Translations under genes and position numbers: made by a program
NCBI GenBank assembly: GCA_013399695.1
Contig: VXAU01002071.1
Location: 2,150,949-2,214,948, forward strand
From: Formicarius rufipectus
Taxonomy: Eukaryota > Chordata > Aves > Passeriformes > Formicariidae
DNA: 64,000 bases
Direction: 5' to 3'
Notes under the pieces: generated by a model
Database searches by the model: none
What the model saw: the letters and a program-made list of their open reading frames with translations, nothing else
What the model was told of the DNA's origin: nothing
Shown here: positions 37,640 to 49,198 of the stretch, piece after piece
How positions within the stretch are numbered: the first letter of the stretch is position 1
Layout: each line of letters begins with the position of its first letter

Positions 37640-37890
37640 AGGGATGGAGGGATGAGCTGGGTAGGGGTGGGAGGGAGGAGCGCGGGGAGGGTGTCGGTAG
37701 GTGCGGGACCACTGGAGTGCAGAGGTGAGCTGGCCAGGGTGTTGGTGGGGGCGGGACCCCCGAGGTGAGGGGTGTGCTGGGCTGGGGGGATGGGGGCGCA
37801 GGCCCCCTGTTGTGGGGGGGGCTGCAGGGGTTCTGTTGACAGACCTGCATCACTGAGAGGGAGGGGGTGTGTTGGGGGGGGCTGGTGTGC
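37640..37890 (+). repeat. G-rich, degenerate repeat tract right of the gap
   Basis: The plus strand is strongly G-rich with imperfectly repeated phrases such as gaggtgagctgg and gtgttggtggggg. G-runs at 37784-37830 and 37859-37881 (four to eight G each) could form G-quadruplexes. No conserved coding frame was seen. Confidence 0.55.
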
Positions 37891-38102
37891 CTATGGTGAG
37901 TTAAAATAGGAGAAACAGGGACTTGGCACAACCAGTGCTTACCAGGGGTCATTTCCCCAGTGATTTGTGTGCCTTTCTTCCCAGATCTCTTAACCTTTCT
38001 TGAGAGAAAAATCAGGGGAAAACCCTCCAAATCCCCAACACTTCAACACTCAAATTGACTGGTTTGGAAAGTGCAATCTGAAAAACTCTGATAGCCTTAT
38101 TA

Positions 38103-38360
38103 TAGAATCAGAGAGTCATTAAGATCGGAAAAGACCCCCAAGATCATCAAGTCTAAACGTTGACTGAATCCCACCATGCCCACTAAACCATATCATCAAG
38201 TGCCTCATTGACTCATCTTTTGAACACTTCTACGGATGGTGACTCCACCACCTTCCCAGGCAACCCATTCCAATGCTTGACCACTCATTCAGAGAAAAAA
38301 TGTTTCCTAGTGTCCAACAGAAACTTGACCTGATCAGTCCAATTCAGGGTCTCAACATTG
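38103..38360 (-). mobile_element. CR1 LINE 3' fragment (diverged)
   Basis: 'tagaatcagagagtcattaa', 'gaaaagacccccaagatcat', 'ggatggtgactccaccacc', 'ccattccaatgcttgacc', 'aacttgacctgatcagtcc'. This is the class with 'acctccagggatggtgactc'. Confidence 0.85.
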
Positions 38361-39831
38361 TCTAATTTCTGATAATTCAATGCAATTATTAAAAAATAAT
38401 ACTAATTTGAGTGTCAGGTCCTGGCTAATCCTTCCCCAAATCAGTCTTTCCCAATGTGTTTGAAAGCTGCATTACGGTGTCTGCAGACTAGTTAATGCAG
38501 ACTGTTAATGAGGTTATGCAAATGCAATGTATTATCTTTAGATTATGGATGCTGAGAGTTGTATGCTGGACACATGAATAGTTGTGTGCAAAGTGAATCC
38601 TAAAACTTCTATGAGAAACTTCCAGTGGCTGTAAGAATTTAAACATATCAAAGCACCCTGAATCCGTCTTTATTAGATGTCTTCAGAACTGCTTTCCACT
38701 TCTAAACCCTCCCTGTATCTCGACTTGCTCTTTCCCTCTTGCAGATGCTCAGAAGAAAGCAAAATCAGAAATGTCATTTGTTTTTTTCTAGTATAAGAGA
38801 TTTTTCTGTGATTTACAGTGTCATCACTTCATAAAACTTCCTGACTCTTCCCTCACTGGGGCGTGCTCTGGCCTCACTCTCTGCTGGTGCTGCCCTGCCT
38901 GTGATTCCAAATCATTTTTCCCCCATGACTCGGCCCCTTTTAACTTCCAATCTCTATTAAGAAGCTAATTTGGGAACCCTTTTTCAATGCTCCCAATTTT
39001 GTATTTTTAAATAGAGTGTGAAAGTCAAAAGTGAGCTCATTGCAGATAGTCTGGTGTGAAAATATTTCTTCTCTCTTTATCTTTTTCTGTTTCTTTCCCT
39101 TTTCTCTCTTTAACTCTCTCTTCTTTTCCTCTTTCCCCTTTTCTCTCACATTCTGCCTTTCCCTTTCTCTGTCTTTCTAGGAATAACTCCTTATTTTCTA
39201 CTGCACCAATTAAAGCTTTTATTAAAACTTTTGAAAAAACTTTTTCTTGTTCTATTACTGAAAGGCAGAACCAGCTGGTGTCAAAACAAGCCACATGCAA
39301 AGTGAAACAACTGGAATAAACTATGCATGGTTAAAAATCAGTATTAAATAGAGTTCTCTTGATTTTTTTTCCTGTCAGTTTTCTGTATTTATATCCTATG
39401 TCTCTACAGTATATTTTATTTATTGTGTTTGTTCTTTGCATTGGGTGCTATGCTGCATAAATTCAGGATTTAAATACCCCGTTGACTTCATGGCCGTGCT
39501 GCAGAACATCCTGCAGTGACAGTTGCATGAATACAGCTTGGGTGCTTGAAATTACAGCTTTCCACAACATTGGGGCTTTGTAGTCTCATTATGTCCTTTG
39601 GATTGTGCCAACAGTTTCCTTGCTTTGGATCCAAGCTTGTGAAAGTGCCTGCATAGATTAAAGAAAGATCATTAATATGATTATGTGAAAGAGTCTGCCT
39701 TTGTAACCTTAAAATTACAAATGTGGTTCTGTGGCTGAAGCAGCCTGGCAAACACAGCTGCTGGAGAGGATCTCTGCTGCTTTGAGAGCTCTCTCAGACC
39801 CTGCCTAAGATGCTTCACCTCTGTGTTCATA
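38361..39831. other. Intergenic sequence 5' of KCND3
   Basis: Single-copy AT-rich DNA plus the polypyrimidine tract. No gene recognised. Confidence 0.55.
39066..39179 (+). repeat. Polypyrimidine tract (~115 bp)
   Basis: Almost uninterrupted C/T on the plus strand, made of variations on ttctctctttccctttt, ending in 'ctttctag'. Non-coding; the leucine/serine/phenylalanine frame is a composition artefact. Such tracts can form triplex DNA. Confidence 0.85.
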
Positions 39832-39952
39832 AATCATAGAATCCCAGAATGGTTTGGGGTGGAATCTTAAAGCTCACCTCACTCCATGCCCGGCCATGGG
39901 AAAGGACACCTTTCCCTAGACCAGGTTGCTCAGAGCCCCATCCAGCCTGGTT
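39832..39952 (-). mobile_element. CR1 LINE 3' fragment, abruptly cut
   Basis: 'aatcatagaatcccagaatg', 'gtttggggtggaatcttaaa', 'ccagaccaggttgctcag'-like text, ending at 'ccatccagcctgg'. The expected continuation ('gacactcccagggatgg') is missing; unrelated AT-rich sequence follows. Confidence 0.85.
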
Positions 39953-41394
39953 GCCATCTAAAGAAAGAACAGAACAATATCTACTGGCACAAAGTTTATT
40001 ATCAGAATGTATAAATATTTATAAGTGGCTGTAAGATTCATGAAGGGCATAAGATGTACAAAGGTATAAAGATAACAGGTGGTCCTAAAAATTAACATAT
40101 GAAGGAATAAGGGACCTTTTTATCTCATCCTAGAAATCCAATAAAAAGTATCTACCCCTTCCTTGAACTAAAAATCCTTCATGCCACAGGTCTGGCAAAT
40201 CAGGAGTTCCAGTTCTCATTCCTGTGTCTGTCTCATGTGTATCTCTTCTCCCTGGCAAATTCAGTGTCTGCTTTAGGGGTGGAAATGGACCAATCTAAAT
40301 TTTCTTTGAGACAGAAAAAAACTGCTAATATTGGAGTTGCATCAAAAATTTTGCAGGCTTTCTTATAAGGAAAACAGGACTATTAAATTGGGGAAGTGTC
40401 CATAAGAAATTGACTTTAATAACACAGTTCTGCTTTTAATTTTTTTGCAAGACCCATACTGGAAATATTTTAGAGAGATTTGTAAAAAGTTCAACTCTGA
40501 ATTCCCTCAGCATCCCTTGAGAGTTTTTAAGGGGACATTGTTATTGTCTTAGAAATATCCTGAAGGGAAAAGTGGCTCATTTTCAAGCCCCTTTTGAAGC
40601 AGGATCCATACAGGGAGATACTAAGGCTCAGGGCAATTCTCTAGGATGATTGGAGAGTGTTTAAGCTCCACTTTGGGGAGCAATGCAGAATTTACAGGGG
40701 TGCTTTTCCATCTCTGTGTGGTTCTCAGTCCCCTCCACGTGTCTCAGATGCTGGTGTACGATAGAAAATCCATATCCCTGCAAAGTCTCCCTGACTGTTG
40801 ATATTGGGAACCAGGGGGTTTGGTTCAAGGCTGGCTCTGCTTTACAGCACGTTCAGTTTTTTCCCCCTCTCTGGAGTTTTTCCAACCCAAAATAAAGCCT
40901 CCCAGGCAGCTGCATTCTGCCACTTCTTCCTAAAAGGGAAGAGGGAAGAGCTGTGGACGGGGTCCAGCAGCTCAGAGCCAGCCAGCAGCTGCAGCATTTT
41001 CTGCTCAGCTGACATTAATGAATCCAGAAAGGCTCACACATGAGAGCAGAGGGAACAGACCCTTGAAGGGCAGGAGTGGCACTGAATCAGGGCTTTGATT
41101 GTCCACCATCCTCTGCCCCCTCCTGGGGCATCCATGCCTCCCTCTCCCATCCTCGCTTCACACGGGGACTGAAACCACAGCCCTGATGTGCAAAGCTGCT
41201 CCTGGGGACAGCTCAGCGGGGATGGTGCTAATCTGGTCACTGTTCCTTGTTTTCTGCATCCAAACATCAGCAACTCTGGACTAGGGATGAGAGGGGGGGT
41301 GTTGCACGGGGCAGGGGGGGAAAGGCAAGGTGGAGCTGGAGGAGGCAGGGCTGTCCAGGAGCCCGGGGAGAAGCATGGCCTGCTCCATCAGGGG
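39953..41394. other. Intergenic sequence, possibly a foreign insertion at its left end
   Basis: 39953-40330 is AT-rich, begins exactly where a CR1 copy is cut, and has a 14-bp palindrome (tataaatatttata, 40010-40023) and an aataaaaag signal near 40140. It could be an old LTR or other insertion; I recognise no family. The rest shows nothing distinct. Confidence 0.35.
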
Positions 41395-41562
41395 CAACAG
41401 GCTCCCCAGGGCAGTGGTCCTGCTCCCAAGGCTGCCAGAACCCAAGGAGCATTTGGACAGCACTCCTGGGGACATGATGGGATTTTGGCATGTCCTGTGC
41501 AGGGTCACGAGTTGGACTTAATGATCCTCGTGGGGCCTTTCCAGCTCAGAATAGTCTATGAA
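41395..41562 (+). mobile_element. CR1 LINE 3' fragment
   Basis: 'acaggctccccagggcagtg', 'aaggagcatttggacagcac', 'tcctgtgcagggtcacgag', 'gacttaatgatcctcgtg' and the end 'gaatagtctatga'. Its 3' end abuts the 3' end of an opposite copy. Confidence 0.85.
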
Positions 41563-41945
41563 TGGTTTGGGTTGAAAGAGACCTTAAAGACCACCCAGTC
41601 CCACCCCGTGCCCTGGGCAGGGACACCTCCCACCAGCCCAGGGTGCTCCAAGCCCCATCCAACCTGGCCTGGGACACTCCCAGGGATGGGGCAGCCACAG
41701 CTTCTCTGGGCACCTGTGCCAGGGCTGCCCACCCTCCCAAGGAGGAATTTCTTTAACATCCAATTTAAATCTATCCCACTTCATCTTAAAACCCGTTACT
41801 TTCATCCTACCACTGCATGGCCTTATTCAAAGTCCTCTCCTGCTCTCTTGGAGCTCCTTTAAGCACTGGATGGGGCACTAAGGTCTCCCTGGAGTCCTCT
41901 TTTCTCCAGGCTGAACAGCCACAGCTCCCTCAACCCATCAAACGA
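41560..41945 (-). mobile_element. CR1 LINE 3' fragment
   Basis: About 385 bp, the longest copy here: 'atggtttgggttgaaagag', 'ccctgggcagggacacctc', 'gacactcccagggatggg', 'taacatccaatttaaatct', 'cttttctccaggctgaacag', 'ccacagctccctcaaccc'. Tail-to-tail with the preceding plus copy. Confidence 0.92.
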
Positions 41946-42041
41946 GTGACAGATTCACGCAAGACAAGGGAGTTGAACACAGAAATTTTGATGAGAGGGA
42001 AATCAGGACAAGTGGCTAAAAGTGAGCACCTCTGTGAATTC

Positions 42042-42081
42042 TCTGCTGCTCTGCTCTGCTCTGCTCTGCTCTGCTCTGCTC
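42042..42081 (+). repeat. Pentanucleotide microsatellite (CTCTG)n
   Basis: About seven units of ctctg in a row after an initial ctctgctg. Likely length-polymorphic. Confidence 0.9.
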
Positions 42082-45000
42082 ATGCTTTAGTGTCTCATTG
42101 TCCAGGCAGGACTTTACACACTGTTCTTTCTTCTTCTGTTCTGCAGCAAGTTTCTTTTGCAAGATCTACTTCCATCCAGTTGGGAATTCTTGTAATTATG
42201 AGTCAACCCAGGCTAAAAATCTCTGAACTGAGCAGAGCATAAGCCAACTGCACTCTTTTGATCTCACACTCCTTGGGTTAACCAGTCACCATCAAGGCAA
42301 TCATCATTATCTGCTGGAAGTTGAGAGGCCAATTAAAGAACAGCGAAAAAACCCCCAGCAAACCCCAAACCAACCTGAAAAAAATGATTAAAGTTAAATT
42401 ACCAGGTTTGGGATGGTTACCAGAGCTCGAGTGTTGCCAAGGGTTTTGCTGCCAGAGTCACCAACACAATAAACTGGAATTGCAGTTTTTTGGTGGCTCA
42501 TAACCAATAAATCAGGTCTGGGAAGTTATACATTTACTGCAAATTTAAGGAGTTGTTCTTTCATTTTTAAGACTGCATTTTAAATCAAGTCAACAGCCAT
42601 AAAGCAATATCCAGCCTGTCTAGCTATTGTCTGGGAATGAGAGCTGTGCTACCATCATTCCTTTTTATTATTATTAAACATGGGGGCAGGGAGACTGTCA
42701 GTGGTCAGCCCCCAGGTATATAGGTGTATATACCAGTGTGTAAATACATGCATTTATATATATGGGCTTTGTGGCTGTATCACAAGTGATGAGATCTCCT
42801 CTCCCAAGGCTTGAAGGATCTGGGGGGTTTGGGGGGGAGAAGCCCCTCACCAGCAGGTGCTGGAGCTGCTCCTGAGGCCAGATCCAGGTGCAGCTTTGGG
42901 GCTGAGTTGGGACCTCCACACATGGACAGGGTTTTCACAGTGTTTCCTAATGGCCAGGAGGGGATGGCCCCAACTCATTGCTGAGTTAAAAAAACCCAAG
43001 CAGAGGTGGATTTAGCCCCAAACCAATTCATACCAACCCCCTCTCTATATGTGAGAATTCTAATAGGCAGAAATAAATTTATTCTTTTATCTTGGAACAG
43101 ACTAAAAGTAACTTTACCTGCAGATAAATTCTATAACTAGAATTAAAGCTTAATATTTTTTTAGCATTGAATCCAGTAAGATCATTATTTCTGCCTTGGT
43201 CTAGCAGGGTACAGTCTAAGGGAATGTGCATGTGTGTGTCATTAAGGGCTAACCTGGAATTCAGATCTTAGTCCTCAGTACAGACCTTTGAGAGAGAAAG
43301 GAAGCTTTTGTTAATGCATTCATTTAAACTTGCTCACAGTAGCAGCAGTAGCTGATAGCTTGAAAGTAAATTCAGTTCGTATTTTTGGATAGTCCAGGGC
43401 TAAATGAAGCTCTTCATGAATGGAAAATCTCTCATCTAAGCCTCTCAAGGAGCTCAAAAGGGATATTTATGCAAACACCTCGCTGAGCAGGAGCTGCTCA
43501 TGCTCTTAATGTAAAAAGATACAACTGTTGGGCTTTTTGTGCCTCCCAGGAAAATGTGTCATATCACCAAATATGCAAACTTTATTGGTGTCGAACCATT
43601 TTACTTCTGTTACAGGGAGGGGGGAGGTTAATCAAGACATATTGGCACATCTTTTTAAATCTGACTGGTTTTGCTCATAGCAGAATTCAGGGCCAAGCTG
43701 TTAGTAACTCTGATTTTGTATTAGGTGAGAAGCTGGCAAATCAAAAGAACTTGATTTGTTTTCACAATCACTGTGCCCATGTTTTTGACCTGGAAGACTT
43801 CTGGAATGAAAAATCATACTGTTCACCCAGGAATGAGTTACACTGGCTCCTCTTTTAAATGAGATCAGATAACCTCTCTCGTTGTGGCTGAATGCTCAGG
43901 TGATGTATTTCTGACCCTGTGTACAAAGAACAACGTGCAAAAAGTAGCAGGCTCTGGAGTGCTGCAGCAGGACACAATGCAACCAGCTCAAACAGGAACA
44001 CAGCAAATGTTTAATGGCAAACAATAAATCCATGTAATAGCATTTGAATAGAGCTCAATCCAGAGGATGGCTTTGGTATTGATGGAACAGCTCAATTTTA
44101 TGCCACTTCTTATTTGGAGAACTCTGAGTTTGCAGACACTGTCCAGTTTCTCAGACCAAGAGAAGCGGCTCTTTCCTTCTGCTGATGGCAGAAATGGAGG
44201 AAGATAAAATTCCTCTTTTTCTCAGTTTTCAAAGTGTTGAAGAACCTTTTGCCTGCATTTTACTTGTGGAGACACAGCCTTCATCTGCAGGAGGAAGACG
44301 AGGAACAGGGTTAAACTATTCTGGGTGAGGGGTGACACACTTAACTAGGAATTTGGATCTGATGGTTGGTTTATTGCTTTTACAAACAGCAGCAGAATGA
44401 AAGGAATTACTATATAATCTGTGTATTATAGATCCAAATAAGACTGTACCTTATTCCCTGGCTGTGTAAGGGGCTGGAAAGAGGCAGCACAGCGTGCAGG
44501 CACTTGGCAGGTTCAGGATCAGCCCCTGAGGTGTAAAGCTTAATGAAAAGCAAGGCAAATATTCAGGAAAGGTCTGCATTTGCTGTGACCTCCTTTCCAC
44601 CTGAGCCATGATCCAGGCTGCTGCTCCGAAGAATAGATTCTGATTTCCATTTGATAAGGCTTACGTTTTTTGGCAAAGGGAGGCTCAAAAATAATCCTTT
44701 TCTGAGCAGATAAATCATCTAAAGCACTCAGACATGCAGGGAAAGGTATGGGTAAATCTGCTGGCTGAGTTCCTGTGATTTCTCATTTTCAGGAGTCCCT
44801 CCTGGGATGTGATTTTGTGGGAATGGCTGGGGGTGACCTGGACAGGGAGCGGGGCTGTGCCCTGGGCAGGCAGAGCTGACCCTGAGTGCTCAGCCCTGCG
44901 AGCTGCTGACTCTTTGGAGCATTCAGGAATATTTAAGCCCATGTTTCAAATGAAAATCCTGAAGGCCCAGCAAGTCAAGGGGCTGCTAATGTGCATGGAG

Positions 45001-45517
45001 TAAACAGGCACTAAGTGCTTCGCTGGGCTGTAGCCAGGGGCTGACTCTGTAGGATCCCAGCCCCTATTAAAATGTGGATTTTAGACCCAGCTGATAACAA
45101 AAGTTGTCACAAGGCATTGGGACCTGCTGCTGATGTGGAGCTTTTCTGCTGGAGGGCTCTTCAGGCAGCTGAATGGAATCAGCTACAGCCCTTCCTTAGC
45201 ACGAGGACAGCAGTGAGGAGACAGTGGTTGTGATTATTTACTAATTAATCTAGTGCAGATGGACCCATGGACAATGTTCATTTAAAATTCCTGGTGGTTC
45301 ACAGAGTGAGACCAAAGCTTTGGTGGAGGTGCTTTTCTTGTCTCCAGCCTGGTGGATCCTGCAGGAGAACCAGGTCTGAAGAAGCAAACTGCTGGTAGGG
45401 AAAAGAAACATTTACAATTCTAAACAACAAGAGGAAATAATGAAAGAGACAGTACTTTAGGTTTTAATTAGTGCTGGAATACAGTCTAAACCAATGTATG
45501 CATCATTTATCTGAGCC

Positions 45518-45590
45518 CCTGCCTGCTCAAGGGACTGGACCAGGTCTGGGACCCTGGGTTCAATTCCATGTGTTTTCACCACTGCTATAA
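45518..45590 (+). mobile_element. Possible tRNA-derived SINE remnant
   Basis: Reads like the B-box half of an old tRNA-derived SINE: 'caagggactggaccaggtct', 'gggaccctgggttcaattcc', then 'ttttcaccactgc' where MIR-like elements have 'ctgccacttac'. A (TAA)n run follows at 45586-45602. No intact A box or cloverleaf, so not a tRNA gene. Confidence 0.35.
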
Positions 45591-45605
45591 TAATAATAAT
45601 AACAA
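45586..45605 (+). repeat. (TAA)n microsatellite
   Basis: Five to six ataata units grading into aacaac, directly after the possible SINE remnant, where such tails are usual. Confidence 0.75.
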
Positions 45606-46255
45606 CAGAAAGTACTATTAAGAATAAATAATGATAATTAACGCTTCCTTTTAATCACAGCCTCTCTTCAGGAACAAATGCAGGGTTGCAGAATTCTCAT
45701 CTGACCTTCAGACAGAAAGATAAGAGGCACAGCTATAAAATATTGCAAAGAGGACTTGGGATAATTTCCCCTAATCCTGACAACACAGCCCCAGCCCTCC
45801 CAGGAGGATGATGACATTCAGAGTGGGAGCTGTTGCTAAGCTTTTGAAAAACATTTACTCTTTGGCCACAAGCTGCCTCTGGTCTTTGTCATTAGCAGAG
45901 ACATTTATGTCAGAAATCGTTGTTCCATTTAAAATATTCTGTGATCAAAGGCACTTAGGTGTCCAGTGTGAGCTTTAAATTAACACTCAAGTGGGCCTGT
46001 GCTGGAGGAGCTGCTGCTCCTCCACACTCCCCATTTCACCCTCTGCAGTGCCAGTCCTCTCACAAGGGCTCACCTCTGCAGTTTTGGGGCAAAAAGACCA
46101 GAATGAAATGATTTCCTTGACCAGACACACTGTTGGCTCAAACAATTTCCCTCCTTATTTCTTAGAGCAGTATCTGGTTTACTTCCATGGCAATAAACAA
46201 GTGCAAACTCTAAGAAGCCACCAATTGGCTGGTGCCATCTCTGCTGGCTGAGTGC

Positions 46256-46617
46256 TGGCCCCAGGAATGGCACTGCTGGGGTGTCCCTGGGGCACCAGGA
46301 ATGGCACTGCTGGGGTGTCCCTGGGACCCCAGGAATGGCACTGCTGGGGTGTCCCTGGGGCACCAGGAATGGCACTGCTGGGGTGTCCCTGGGGCACCAG
46401 GAATGGCACTGTTGGGGTGTCCCTGGGGCACCAGGAATGGCACTGCTGGGGTGTCCCTGGGACCCCAGGAATGGCACTGCTGGGGTGTCCCTGGGACACT
46501 GGGACCCCAGGAATGGCACTGCTGGGGTGTCCCTGGGGCACCAGGAATGGCACTGTTGGGGTGTCCCTGGGACACTGGGACCCCAGGAATGGCACTGTTG
46601 GGGTGTCCCTGGGGCTC
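46256..46617 (+). repeat. Minisatellite, 34-bp unit, ten copies
   Basis: Ten occurrences of caggaatggcactgctgggg, each followed by 'tgtccct' and a variable linker (ggggca, gggac or the longer gggacactgggac). Units are 34 bp, or about 47 bp with the long linker; some have 'ctgttggg' in place of 'ctgctggg'. Since 34 is not a multiple of three and the unit lacks stops, all six frames are open through the array. I read none of them as a gene. Confidence 0.95.
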
Positions 46618-46928
46618 TGCACCTGAGCTCACTTCTTGCAGACATGATTCTTCACTTGGGCTCTCAGAAAACCTTCTCTCTGGCAGCGTGTTTAATTTTA
46701 CAGCACTGAGTGCAATTTAAACAGAGACGCTTTAACTCCCCAGATTTTGCAGAATTAAAGCATGTTTATGCTATTTTATTGTACCCTGTAGTTATTTTGC
46801 TCAATTTCTTTGGAGGACAAGTTAACAACTTTCTCATCAGTTACAAAAATTGCACAAATTACCCCTAAACCTGACATGCCAGCAGCTGGCTGTGAGCCTT
46901 TTGCACTGGAGGATTAAGCCTTAGACAG

Positions 46929-46954
46929 CAAAAAACCAAAAACCAAAAACCAAA
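46929..46954 (+). repeat. Short (AAAAACC)n repeat
   Basis: Three near-perfect units of aaaaacc/aaaaccaa type. Simple sequence. Confidence 0.8.
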
Positions 46955-48978
46955 ATTATTTGGGCGAGGCTCAGGAGAGCACAGAGACATCAGATTAACC
47001 TGGGCTGTGACTGAGTGGGTTATTTTCCAGGAAGCTCAGCTCTTCCCTTCCCAACGAGGGCTGGAATTACCTGGGAACAATTCTGGCTTTTCTTCCCCCA
47101 GCTCTTCATTTTCTCTGCCCCTTTGCTGGTGGGAACTGAGAATTTCAATATCCTGGCTGAGCCCTGAGTTTGTGCCATGGGTCAAGGTCTGGGTCCTGGC
47201 AGAGGTGTGGGGTATGCTCACTCTGTAGGAATTGGCTCAGATTTATCCTGCCAGCTTCAGCATCCCCCTGTCTCTGCCAGATCCCATTTGCTCCTGGTCT
47301 CTCCCGATGGCAAGAGGCTCTCTGGGGTGGTGACTCACAGCAGGAGCCTCAGTCGGGGAGTTCATCCTTTGAATTCTGCTCTGGAGGTGCCGCTGTGTCC
47401 CCAGGGACTGCAGAGGAGCTTTGCACACATTGTGGCTCTAAGAGGGAGGAATTTTTGGGAAGTTGGGGTGGCTGCTGGAGCCAAGGGCAGGCACAGCTCT
47501 AAGTGAGCTGGGTGTGAAGGTTGGCATGAGGAGAGGATGGAGAGGGAGCTCTTCTTGCTTTTCATTTTGTTCATTCTTAGCAGTTCATTCTGTTCATTCC
47601 GAAACGCGATGTTGCCCTCCCAGCCCCTGCCAGTGGCTGGTGCCAGCAGGGGGGAAGAGTTCAGTGGGATAGGACAGGCAGGGAGACACTGCCCTGGCCC
47701 AAAACTGTAGAGAGAATTCAATGCTCAGAACTTTAAGATGATGCCCAATAAGTTTCTGCTGTTTCTTCTCTGTGTATGAATAATAAACCTCTTTGAGGGA
47801 AAGTGTTTTTAAGAGGTAACTTATGCTTGTGCAAGGACATCATTGTAAGTATGAAAAAGGTATTCAGCCAAGTGCAAGAGGTTTCATTAATGGTTGTTGG
47901 CAAAGCAACGCCTCAGGGAAAGACATGCTGTGGGATCAGCACCTTGTAGTGCTTCCAGATGATCTTGGAGAGAAAAGCCAATGCAGATACACCCCGAGGA
48001 GTCACAGTTTGTCTTCTCAGTCTTTGCTCCAGCTTTGTCCAGTGCAGTCCTAAATTTTTCCCAGAGCCAGGTCAGAGGAAAAAGCAGCCAGCCCAGCAGT
48101 GTCAGTGCCTGGCTGTGTGTGTGCCCACAGCCACACAGAAACCTGCACTGATGTATCTCATCTCCCCTCATTTCCTGCATCCCAAGAGCCCAGCGAAAAT
48201 CTGCACTTCCTGCAAAGGACAGTGCCTGGCAATTACTTGGACAGAAGCTGAGCGTGTTCAATTTTGTGATAATTATAAATCTATTTAGGAAATCAAAGAA
48301 GCCGCAGTGTATTTTTAAAGCAGAGTATTTTCTGCTCAATGTGGATAAAAACAGATAAACATGGCAATAGGAAACCTTTCTGCTTCTCGTGTGGGTAGTT
48401 CAGCCTTGCGGAGCAGCGACGCTCTGACCCTTGGCAGGGTTTACAGATAACGTTCTCTTATTAGATGCTGATAATTAGTCATCAAAAGCAGAGCAGAGCA
48501 CATAACAAAATGAGCCCACAATTATTTCAACTCCAGCAGATTGATCTCTCCTTTCAGGAGCTAATAACCCAAACAGTTCTGTAGCGTGGCCAACATCTCA
48601 GCAGCTCCTCAGCATTGCATCATCCTGAGACCTTGCTGTGCTGAAGCTGAAGTTGGTGCTTGGCAGCTCCCCTCGCCTTGGCTGGATGCTGTGCCCAGCC
48701 TCTGCATCTGAACCCCGAGGTATCAAACCCCATCACAGCTCATGGATGGAAAAATAACTGAGAACAGAGCCCCAAACCCCCCCTCATCCCAGCTGTGGTC
48801 ATTCCTCATTAGCAGTGTCAGCATTGGCTCTGTGAGAGATGTTTGCAGCCGTGAGAGGGGAAGGGAAGCAGTTTGAAGACAGATGGGGAGATGGAGGTAC
48901 CACTACAGCAATCCACCAGTCAGGCAGGTTTTCCAGGGTGGAAAAAGCAAAGGAAAATAAGGTGAGGACTGTTCTATG

Positions 48979-49004
48979 GGTTTTGTTTGTTTGTTTGTTT
49001 GTTC
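48979..49004 (+). repeat. (GTTT)n microsatellite
   Basis: Six tetranucleotide units in 'ttttgtttgtttgtttgttt' followed by gttcgg. Simple repeat. Confidence 0.9.
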
Positions 49005-49103
49005 GGGTTTTAATTACCAAATAAAGGCGTTGAACTAAGTGCTGGGACAGCCATACCCCAAGGCAGGTAAAGACTTTGCTCTCTGGCAACACACTCCCTT
49101 CAA

Positions 49104-49198
49104 GATGTTTAAGTGGGCATGGTGGAATTCAGTCAAAGGCTGGACCTGATGATTTTGTAGGTCTTTTCCAACCTTAATGATTCTCTCATTCTCTGAGC
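49104..49198 (+). mobile_element. CR1 LINE 3' fragment
   Basis: 'gatgtttaagtgggcatgg', 'aaggctggacctgatgattt', 'gtaggtcttttccaacctta' and the tail 'atgattctctcattctctga'. About 95 bp. Confidence 0.85.

Larger units (their letters stand above)
41946..46255. other. Intergenic sequence
   Basis: Microsatellite at 42042, possible SINE at 45518, otherwise single-copy AT-rich DNA. A 100-codon plus frame at 43556-43858 has no known domain. Confidence 0.5.

Noticed and set aside
36568..38030. Open frames of 277 to 386 codons on both strands across 36.5-38.0 kb
   Set aside because: They only exist because the 596 N are read as unknown residues; the flanks are minisatellite and CpG-rich sequence.
45540..45575. 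tRNA gene suggested by the T-arm-like 'gggttcaattcc'
   Set aside because: No matching acceptor stem, D arm or anticodon arm upstream; fits a SINE remnant better.
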